A DNA stretch of 12,875 nucleotides, taken from positions 7,932-20,806 of the forward strand of contig DHOF01000052.1 in assembly GCA_002411615.1 (NCBI GenBank), written 5' to 3'. This DNA comes from Ruminococcaceae bacterium UBA5397 (GTDB taxonomy: Bacteria; Bacillota; Clostridia; Oscillospirales; Acutalibacteraceae). A model generated the notes under the pieces. The model was not told the origin of the DNA. It did no database searches and saw only the letters and a program-made list of their open reading frames with translations. Shown piece after piece: positions 6,910-12,875 of the stretch; the stretch's first letter is position 1; every line of letters starts with the position of its first letter. A program made the position numbers and the translations under genes.

Positions 6910-6921
6910 GGAGGAATTAAA

Positions 6922-7947
6922 ATGAAAAAAAATCTTTTGAAAAAAGCATCCGCGTTTGTGATGGCGGCATTTTTGGCGATGGCAGCTACCGGTTGTGGGA
7001 GCAGTTCTTCTTCTACAGGCGTTTCTTCAGCGGCGTCAGAAAAAAAGACAATCGGGGTCATTCAGTTTGCGACGCATCCTTCCCTCGATAATTGTTATGA
7101 GGGATTTAAAGAGGGTCTTGCCGAAGGCGGATTTAAAGAGGGCGAGAATCTGACGATCGATTTTCAGAATGCACAGGGAGAAACCGCCAATGCCGATATG
7201 ATTGCAAAGAGTCTTGCGGCGAAAAATTATGATATGATTAGCGCAATCGCAACACCTGCGGCACTGAGTGCATACGGAGCTACCAAAAATGCCGGAACAC
7301 CAGTCGTCTTTACAGCGGTCAATGATCCGGTCGGGGCACAGCTTGTTAAAAGTCTTGACAATCCGGGAACCAGCTGTACCGGAAGCAGCGACGTACTTCC
7401 TCTGGAAGCGCAGGTTAAGATGATTCGTGCATTTTTACCCAATGCGAAAAAAATTGGAATTCTTTATACGACCAGCGAACCGAACTCAATCTCTATGTTG
7501 GAAAAGTTTAAGGGAATTGCGGCAGACGAAGGCTTTGAGGTTGTCGAACAGGGCGTAACCAATTCCAGCGAAGTTGCTTCTGGTGCAACAGCATTGGCTG
7601 CAAAAGGGGTAGATTGCTTTAATAACTTTACAGATAATAATGTTGTTAACAATCTTTCGAGTGAACTGCAGGCTGCTAAAAAGGCTGGAATTCCGGTATT
7701 CGGCAGCGAAGTGGAACAGGTGAAGAACGGCTGCCTTGCAAGCCAGAGCATTGATTATGTGGCGCTTGGGAAACAAACCGGCCTGATGGCGGCAAAAATT
7801 CTTAAGGGAGAGGCAAAGCCTTCCGATTTGCCGGTTTATACGGTAGAAGATGCTGCCCCTGTTTATAACGAAACGGTCTTGCAGGAAATGGGACTGAGTC
7901 TTCCGAGTGAATATCAGACGGCAGAAAAAGTGACTTCTGCAAAATAA
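6922..7947 (+). CDS. trpX: ABC transporter substrate-binding lipoprotein, predicted tryptophan importer TrpX
   Basis: This 341-residue protein belongs to the ABC_sub_bind family (Pfam PF04392, COG2984), the extracellular binding component of the importer. The lipoprotein signal has a basic start MKKNLLKK, a hydrophobic stretch and AATGC with the lipidated cysteine near residue 25, then a Ser-rich linker. The mature domain opens with KKTIGVIQFATHPSLDN and carries the family motifs NAQGE, AIATPAALSA, VFTAVNDPVGAQLV, IGILYTTSEPNS and PVFGSE. The ATG at 6922 is chosen over 6898 because GGAGG (6910-6914) lies seven bases upstream and the signal peptide begins there. Permease and ATPase genes follow. 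Tryptophan as ligand is inferred from the UGG T-box; the family itself also includes uncharacterised binding proteins. Confidence 0.88.
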   Translation: MKKNLLKKASAFVMAAFLAMAATGCGSSSSSTGVSSAASEKKTIGVIQFATHPSLDNCYEGFKEGLAEGGFKEGENLTIDFQNAQGETANADMIAKSLAAKNYDMISAIATPAALSAYGATKNAGTPVVFTAVNDPVGAQLVKSLDNPGTSCTGSSDVLPLEAQVKMIRAFLPNAKKIGILYTTSEPNSISMLEKFKGIAADEGFEVVEQGVTNSSEVASGATALAAKGVDCFNNFTDNNVVNNLSSELQAAKKAGIPVFGSEVEQVKNGCLASQSIDYVALGKQTGLMAAKILKGEAKPSDLPVYTVEDAAPVYNETVLQEMGLSLPSEYQTAEKVTSAK

Positions 7948-7997
7948 AAAGCGCCTTTTTATAGAATGGGTTTTGGAAAGAGAGCTGAAAAGAAAGC

Positions 7998-8915
7998 ATG
8001 GATGTGTTTTTTAATCTAATTCTAGCGATTCTCGAGGAGGGATTCATCTACGGAATTATGGCGGTCGGTGTTTATATCACCTACCGCGTTCTGGATTTCC
8101 CGGATTTGTCTGTAGATGGAACTTTTCCAATGGGGGCCTGCCTTACGGCGGTGTTGATTTCGCATGGAATGAATCCGTGGCTTGCATGTTTGTGTGCATT
8201 TTTCGCGGGAACAATCGCAGGCGGAGTAACAGGGCTTTTGCATGTGAAGCTTCACATTACTGATCTGCTCTCTGGAATTTTGGTTATGACTGCTCTTTGG
8301 AGCGTCAATCTGGCAACCATTATGGGTGGAAAAGCGACGGTCACGATCTTTAATTCCAACACGATTTTTAATTCGGGGATTGCGATGCTTTTGCCGAATG
8401 CAGCCGCGCAGTTTCGAGTGGTAATTTTGGCGGCAGCCGTTTGTCTTTTCATTAAGTATCTAACGGATGCTTATTTGCGAACACGTTCCGGATTGCTGCT
8501 GCGCGCGGCAGGAGACAATGCTCAGTATGTGATTTCACTGGGAAAAGATCCAGGCAGCATGAAAATTCTTGGACTGATGATTGGAAACGGCTGTACGGCG
8601 CTTTCCGGCAGTATTTTGGCACAGCAGGCCGGTTCCGCTAATGTAGCGAGCGGAACCGGGATGGTTGTCATGGCGCTTGCTTCGGTCATTATTGGAACGA
8701 CCGTTTTCAGGAAAGTCAAGTTCATGCGTGCAACGAGTGCAGTTGTCTGCGGTGCAATCCTTTATAAAGCCTGCCTTGCAGGAGCAATGCAGATGGGACT
8801 TGATACCAATTATTTAAAGCTTTTGATGGCGGTCATCTTTACCATTGCTTTGGTGGGGAATCAATTCACTTTAGGAAGGAGGAAAAAACAGCATGTCGAT
8901 CCAACAAGAATCTAA
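7998..8915 (+). CDS. trpY: ABC transporter permease, predicted tryptophan importer TrpY
   Basis: This 305-residue integral membrane protein is the permease partner (COG4120 type, related to branched-chain amino-acid permeases). About eight hydrophobic segments span the chain. The marker YRVLDFPDLSVDGTFPMGA near residues 30-48 is typical of this family, as are VMTALWSVNLATIMGG and LAQQAGSANVASGTGMVVMA. The chain ends in a basic cytoplasmic tail. Only a weak purine-rich ribosome site precedes the ATG at 7998, unlike the strong sites of the flanking genes, so the permease may be made in smaller amounts than the binding protein. It starts 50 bases after trpX and overlaps the ATPase gene by 23 bases. 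Function as tryptophan transport is inferred from the operon leader. Confidence 0.87.
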   Translation: MDVFFNLILAILEEGFIYGIMAVGVYITYRVLDFPDLSVDGTFPMGACLTAVLISHGMNPWLACLCAFFAGTIAGGVTGLLHVKLHITDLLSGILVMTALWSVNLATIMGGKATVTIFNSNTIFNSGIAMLLPNAAAQFRVVILAAAVCLFIKYLTDAYLRTRSGLLLRAAGDNAQYVISLGKDPGSMKILGLMIGNGCTALSGSILAQQAGSANVASGTGMVVMALASVIIGTTVFRKVKFMRATSAVVCGAILYKACLAGAMQMGLDTNYLKLLMAVIFTIALVGNQFTLGRRKKQHVDPTRI

Positions 8916-9693
8916 ACCTTTGGTTCGAATGGAACAGATTGCGAAAGCTTTTCATCCGGACGAGGTGAATGAAGTTGCTCTTTTTGAGAATTTTAACCTG
9001 ACCATTAGGGAGGGTTCCTTCGTTTCGGTTGTGGGGAGCAACGGTTCCGGAAAAACAACGATCCTTAATTTGCTCTGCGGTTCCATTCCAGTGGACAGCG
9101 GAAAAATTTTTGTGAGGGATCGGGAGATTACCAAGCTTTCGGAATATGCGCACAGCCGGTTTATCGGGCGTGTGTTTCAAGATCCTGCAAAGGGAACTTG
9201 CCCGCAGCTGACCATTCTCGAAAATATGGCGCTTGCCGATCAAAAAGGAAAACCCTATGGTCTTGCTCATGGGGTAAATCGCAAACGGATAGATGCTTAC
9301 CGCAGCCAGTTAGAGCTTTTAAAGCTGGGATTGGAAGATAAGCTGGAGGTCACGGTTGGAAGCCTTTCCGGCGGGCAGCGTCAGGCTTTGGCACTTTTGA
9401 TCGCCACCATGACGCCGATTGATCTGCTGATCCTTGATGAGCATACGGCAGCGTTGGACCCGCGATCCAGCGAGACAGTAATGGAACTGACGGAGCGGGT
9501 CGTCAAGGAAAAGCATTTGACGGCACTGATGGTTACGCATAACCTGCGGTTTGCAGTGCGTTATGGAGATCGTCTTCTCATGATGCACCGCGGAAAAATT
9601 GTTTTGGACCATGAAGGAGAGAAAAAGAATTCTTTGGAAGTCCGTGACCTGACGGATCGGTTTAATGAAATCTCGATTGAAGATGGAAATTGA
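8893..9693 (+). CDS. trpZ: ABC transporter ATP-binding protein, predicted tryptophan importer TrpZ
   Basis: This 266-residue ATPase (COG1101 type) energises the importer at the inner face of the membrane. All nucleotide-binding motifs are present: Walker A GSNGSGKT at residues 48-55, Q-loop Q96 (VFQDPAKGTCP, a form typical of this subfamily), signature LSGGQ at 158-162, Walker B LLILDE at 178-183 with catalytic E183, and H-loop H216. AAGGAGG (8876-8882) inside the permease gene is ten bases before the ATG, and the two frames overlap by 23 bases, so translation is probably coupled. It is the last gene of the operon; a strong terminator begins 12 bases after its stop. Confidence 0.93.
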   Translation: MSIQQESKPLVRMEQIAKAFHPDEVNEVALFENFNLTIREGSFVSVVGSNGSGKTTILNLLCGSIPVDSGKIFVRDREITKLSEYAHSRFIGRVFQDPAKGTCPQLTILENMALADQKGKPYGLAHGVNRKRIDAYRSQLELLKLGLEDKLEVTVGSLSGGQRQALALLIATMTPIDLLILDEHTAALDPRSSETVMELTERVVKEKHLTALMVTHNLRFAVRYGDRLLMMHRGKIVLDHEGEKKNSLEVRDLTDRFNEISIEDGN

Positions 9694-9705
9694 TATAAAA
9701 CTGCA

Positions 9706-9743
9706 AAAAAAGGACGCCTTTTGATTAGAAGGCGTCCTTTTTT
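9706..9743. terminator. Bidirectional intrinsic terminator after trpZ
   Basis: A perfect 15-base-pair inverted repeat (9706-9720 with 9729-9743) has the core GGACGCC, an eight-base loop, six T on the right and seven A on the left. It ends the transporter operon on + and serves the hydrolase gene on -, which stops at 9780. Confidence 0.94.
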
Positions 9744-9779
9744 ATATGATTGTAAAAACAAAGTAAGACTGAATAAAAT

Positions 9780-11657
9780 TCAACTCTCAGAATCATTTCC
9801 TTCGGATGGTCTATCCAGCCCATCCGAAAGCAAGGTCCCTTTTACACGGGGACGCATGATTTCTTTTGCGCGCTGCCGCAGACGATTTTTGGAAATTGCC
9901 TCCATCGTTATCTCTTTGAGACTGCCGCTTCCGCTGTCTACTAAACCAAAAAGCATTTCCGTAGCGGTTTTAACGCTTGGGAGTTCGTCCATCCGCAGGA
10001 ATACTTTATGACCGTCTTTATAGAAAATAAATTTCATTAGACGCGTACAGGGTGCTTGCAGAAAATGAATATACAGCTTTAGGACGGTACGGTCTTCCTC
10101 ATCTGTAGTGAGCTCTGCAGAAGAACCAATAAAGTAATCCTCGCCGCCTAATCGAATCCAACTGCGAATGGCATTTGTCTGCAGACCCGCGTCAATCGTA
10201 ATCTCAGATTCTCCACAGAGAAAGGTGCAGCGGCAAAGATCCGGTTCAAAGGAAAACCGAACTGCCTTTGGCGAAGATGGAAAATTGTTCGTAACACTGC
10301 GCAGAATCAAAGGCATCAAAGAAGCGAATCCGTCTTCCAACAGGAAATCACCTGCCGGAATGGTCTTTGAGAGCGGCGGAATCGAAGGAATATGCTTTGG
10401 CTTCGGAGAACCTTTCAATGCGTGGAATAAGCGGGAGAGCCCTTTTTGAGGAGGCTCTTCCAGAGCGGGAACCTGCTTTTTAGGGGTTGGTTCTGCATAG
10501 AGATAATCAATTACGTCTAAAAGTTTTTTGACGGCCATTACGTCGTTCGGAAGAGGCATTTCTGCAAGAGGCTCAGCTTTGTCCCCAAAGAATTTTTCAA
10601 TAATTTCCAGAGAGGAATCATGAAAAAGCTGGCCGCTTCCACTGGTGATAGCAATTACCATATCGCGGGCCGGCAGAACGACTACATATTGTCCGAAGAC
10701 ACCGTTAAACTGATAGGCATCTTTTGCAGGAAACTGCCGAATCTGATATCCATATCCGGAGGAGCGGTTTCCCTCTTCAAAAGGAATCCAGTTCGAAGTA
10801 CTGTCGATGACCCATTGCTCAGGGATAACCTGAATCTTTTTATTGCCATTTTTCCAAGCACCATGCTGCAGATAAAGCTGGCCGAGTTTCAGCATATCGA
10901 TTGAGCGCAGATACAGCCCCCAGCCGCCTTTTTCAATTCCCATGGGGCAGGTTTCCCAGCGTGGTTTGGGGATTCCGAGTGGAGAAAAGAGGCGCGGCAT
11001 CAGAAAATCGACAAGGGACGTCCCTGATTTTTTACAGATAAGCGCCGAAAGTATGTAGGAATTCATACTGTTGTAGTAAAATGCGGTTCCGGGTTCAAAA
11101 AGACAGTCGGAAGAGAGAAAGCCTTTCACCCAGTCTTTATCGGTAATGCTGAATACCTCGTTATATTTAACGCCGGAAGTCATCGTAAGCAGATGGCGTA
11201 CCGTAATATTGTTAAAGCGCGCACTGCGAAACGGCGGTCGGATCTCAGGGAAAAGGTCGACCAGCTTATCATCCACCGAAAAAAGGTTTTCTTTTACAGC
11301 GAGTCCCACAGCCATGCCGACGACACTTTTGGAAAGGGAAAACATCATATGGGGGCATCCGCTGGAATAGGGCTGAAAGCTGCTTTCCGTAATCATTTTT
11401 CCGTGGCGCATGATGGCAATGCTGTGAACCCGGATATCAGGACAATCGCGAAGCGCAGCATAAAAATCGGCGATTGTGCGGCTGGGAACCCCTTCTGCTT
11501 CGGGAACCTCGCGCTCCATGCCATAGATTTTTCCATCCGGATTCTGACGGCTTGGATAAGGAACAAACGGGTAAGGTGAAATCTGTTCGGGAGTCCCCTG
11601 TAAAAAATGAATTAGCAAATTTGCAGTTTTCATCTGAGGCATAAGATCAGAAATCAT
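9780..11657 (-). CDS. Serine hydrolase of the beta-lactamase/class C family with long C-terminal extension
   Basis: This 625-residue protein has the penicillin-recognising serine hydrolase fold (PF00144) at about residues 60-360. The nucleophile motif SxxK is S107-L-S-K110, YxN is Y194-Y-N196, and NGVFGQYVVVLP near 318-329 stands in for the third active-site motif. There is no signal peptide or membrane segment, so it is probably cytoplasmic and acts more likely as an esterase or amidase than as a secreted beta-lactamase. A Pro/Lys-rich linker (about 388-430) joins a C-terminal region of about 190 residues, rich in beta strands, which I do not recognise. The ATG at 11657 has AGGAGG (11665-11670) seven bases upstream and overlaps the preceding stop as ATGA. 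The third gene of the cinA operon; substrate unknown. Confidence 0.83.
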   Translation of the reverse strand: MISDLMPQMKTANLLIHFLQGTPEQISPYPFVPYPSRQNPDGKIYGMEREVPEAEGVPSRTIADFYAALRDCPDIRVHSIAIMRHGKMITESSFQPYSSGCPHMMFSLSKSVVGMAVGLAVKENLFSVDDKLVDLFPEIRPPFRSARFNNITVRHLLTMTSGVKYNEVFSITDKDWVKGFLSSDCLFEPGTAFYYNSMNSYILSALICKKSGTSLVDFLMPRLFSPLGIPKPRWETCPMGIEKGGWGLYLRSIDMLKLGQLYLQHGAWKNGNKKIQVIPEQWVIDSTSNWIPFEEGNRSSGYGYQIRQFPAKDAYQFNGVFGQYVVVLPARDMVIAITSGSGQLFHDSSLEIIEKFFGDKAEPLAEMPLPNDVMAVKKLLDVIDYLYAEPTPKKQVPALEEPPQKGLSRLFHALKGSPKPKHIPSIPPLSKTIPAGDFLLEDGFASLMPLILRSVTNNFPSSPKAVRFSFEPDLCRCTFLCGESEITIDAGLQTNAIRSWIRLGGEDYFIGSSAELTTDEEDRTVLKLYIHFLQAPCTRLMKFIFYKDGHKVFLRMDELPSVKTATEMLFGLVDSGSGSLKEITMEAISKNRLRQRAKEIMRPRVKGTLLSDGLDRPSEGNDSES

Positions 11658-12136
11658 CGGGACTCCTCCTTCTGGTCCATGGAATTTGTTACAAGATTTT
11701 GATAGTCAAGATGTAATTCCGGTCGAGGAGCCGGAAGGCTGAATTTGTCCCGCAGCCGACGGTTTAAATCAGGAAGCATTGCTCCCAAAGAATCCGGGTC
11801 GTCCGGAAGAAGCGCAATTGCCTGACTGAGGCTTTCGATCAAATATCCTTTTGTATTTTTGAGGCCGGAGAGCCTTAAAACACCGTCAGGACGTCCTCCT
11901 TTTGTGGGGACCCCCAGAATTCGGCAAATCTCCAATGTGCATTCCGGCTGTCCGCCTTCGGCGGGCCCGACAATTAGAACGACAGGGCTTTCCTTTAAAA
12001 GCTCGGCTAAAGCAGCGTGCAGTCGCTTTAGATTCGTTGCAGTGCGGATTGCAGTAAAAGTGATTCCGCTGTGCCCCAGAAGTTCCTGGCAAATGCTGGT
12101 GCGATGTGCTTCATAAAAAATAACAGCGGTATCCAT
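11654..12136 (-). CDS. Uncharacterised 160-residue protein, possible degenerate molybdopterin-binding (MoCF)-like domain
   Basis: I do not firmly recognise this protein. Its middle, SPVVLIVGPAEGGQPECTL, followed later by GYLIESLSQAIALLPDDPDSL, resembles the order of the MoCF/CinA N-terminal domain, where a GG loop is followed by a segment ending in LPGPPxE before a helix. Here the second G and the prolines are replaced (LPDDPDSL), so the binding site would be altered. No signal peptide, membrane segment or metal motif is seen; cysteines are few. The gene lies 31 bases after cinA and overlaps the serine hydrolase by four bases. AGAGGAAG lies ten or more bases before the ATG at 12136, a rather distant ribosome site. 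The fold suggestion is inference from pattern and neighbourhood only. Confidence 0.7.
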   Translation of the reverse strand: MDTAVIFYEAHRTSICQELLGHSGITFTAIRTATNLKRLHAALAELLKESPVVLIVGPAEGGQPECTLEICRILGVPTKGGRPDGVLRLSGLKNTKGYLIESLSQAIALLPDDPDSLGAMLPDLNRRLRDKFSLPAPRPELHLDYQNLVTNSMDQKEESR

Positions 12137-12167
12137 TTGGGCAAATCTTCCTCTCTGGTTGTAATTT

Positions 12168-12875
12168 TTATTTGCCGCGGCGTTCGTGATGGAATGCTGG
12201 CACTTCGATATCAGGCAATCCTAAAAGACGACGGCGCAGCATATCAAGCGCATTATTTGCGGCGGCTAAGCGCAGAAAGGAACGCTCTCGGATATAACCA
12301 TTTTTCGGGTTCAATTCGCGAATCCAAGTGCTGCAGCCATCGCAAAGTCCAATATAAATCAGTCCAACCGGTTTCTCGGCAGTTCCGCCGTCCGGACCGG
12401 CAATTCCGGTAATGCCAATGCCGAAATCGGCGCCTGCTTTTTCCCGAACACCTTTTGCCATTGCGGCGGCAACCTCCGGGCAGACTGCACCCTTTTTGCG
12501 CAGTAACTCTTCCGGAACGCCTAACAGCATTGTTTTAATATCGTTGGAATAGGTGACCGCTCCCATATGAAAAACGGCAGAAGAGCCGGGAATATCCGTA
12601 ATTCGTTTTGCGACCAGCCCGCCGGTGCAGCTTTCTGCTGTTGCCAGTGTCATTTTCTGCTCTGTGAGCGATTTGACGACTACTTCTTCAAGACTTTTCA
12701 CGTCGATTCCATAGACTGCGTCTCCAAGGCGATTGCAGACTTCACGCACCATAGGTTTACATAATCTTTGTGCTTCCTTTTTAGTGGAAGCTTTAGCGGT
12801 GACCCGGACATACATTTCGTTGGTAGCTGCATACGTTGCAACAGTCGGATTTTTGTTTTCGGTCAAATCCAAAAT
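12168..12875 (-). CDS. cinA: CinA family protein, C-terminal nicotinamide-nucleotide amidase part (cut by window edge)
   Basis: The 235 codons present are the middle and C-terminal parts of CinA. NPTVATYAATNEMYVRVTAKA is the KH-like linker domain, and LATAESCTGGLVAKRIT with GIGITGIAGPDGGTAEKPVG is the amidase that converts nicotinamide mononucleotide to nicotinate mononucleotide in the pyridine-nucleotide salvage route. Full-length CinA is about 410 residues, with an N-terminal MoCF-type domain, so about 175 residues lie beyond the window. The frame stays open to the last base; a TTG at 12870-12872 is an internal Leu codon and not a start. It heads the visible part of an operon with the 160-residue protein and the serine hydrolase. 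Confidence 0.93.
   Translation of the reverse strand: MLDLTENKNPTVATYAATNEMYVRVTAKASTKKEAQRLCKPMVREVCNRLGDAVYGIDVKSLEEVVVKSLTEQKMTLATAESCTGGLVAKRITDIPGSSAVFHMGAVTYSNDIKTMLLGVPEELLRKKGAVCPEVAAAMAKGVREKAGADFGIGITGIAGPDGGTAEKPVGLIYIGLCDGCSTWIRELNPKNGYIRERSFLRLAAANNALDMLRRRLLGLPDIEVPAFHHERRGK

Noticed and set aside
12870..12872. TTG as the start codon of the cinA fragment
   Set aside because: The frame is open to the window edge and the family has another domain upstream, so this is an internal codon.

Overview
The window looks like chromosome of a low-to-mid GC Gram-positive anaerobe of class Clostridia, perhaps Oscillospirales/Ruminococcaceae (inference). The signs are strong AGGAGG ribosome sites, TTGACA/TATAAT promoters with 17-base spacers, a T-box riboswitch, an LCP cell-wall protein and a clostridial-type flavin/iron-sulfur dehydrogenase cluster. 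No transposon, CRISPR array, tRNA or rRNA is visible.

Region 1 (1-2197, + strand) is the 3' part of an overlapping operon for a multi-subunit FAD/Fe-S amino-acid dehydrogenase, arranged like the archaeal dye-linked L-proline dehydrogenase and HCN-synthase families. It holds the tail of one gene, a 4Fe-4S subunit, a BFD-like [2Fe-2S] subunit and a DAO-family catalytic flavoprotein. The flavoprotein is broken: its N-terminal about 215 residues run straight into the last about 48 residues in another frame, so roughly a third of the protein is missing and the complex should have lost its catalytic subunit. A cytidylate-kinase-like P-loop protein follows and ends at a bidirectional terminator.

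Region 2 (2284-6363, - strand) carries an LCP-family cell-wall ligase, then metG (methionyl-tRNA synthetase) translationally coupled to a TatD-family deoxyribonuclease. The LCP gene and metG each have their own well-formed promoter.

Region 3 (6463-9743, + strand) is the clearest regulatory unit: a promoter divergent from the LCP gene, a T-box leader of about 420 nt with a UGG (tryptophan) specifier and an intrinsic terminator, then a three-gene ABC importer (lipoprotein, permease, ATPase) of the predicted tryptophan transporter type trpXYZ. When uncharged tRNA-Trp accumulates, the leader should antiterminate and raise tryptophan uptake. A bidirectional terminator closes the unit.

Region 4 (9780-12875, - strand) is an operon reading cinA (cut by the window edge), a 160-residue protein with a possible degenerate molybdopterin-binding-like fold, and a 625-residue cytoplasmic serine hydrolase of the beta-lactamase/class C fold with a long unassigned C-terminal region. 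The last two overlap by ATGA.

I do not see a wholly new system. The points most worth following are the deleted flavoprotein gene, the tryptophan T-box (including its U in the tRNA-end-pairing bulge), and the two poorly understood proteins behind cinA.
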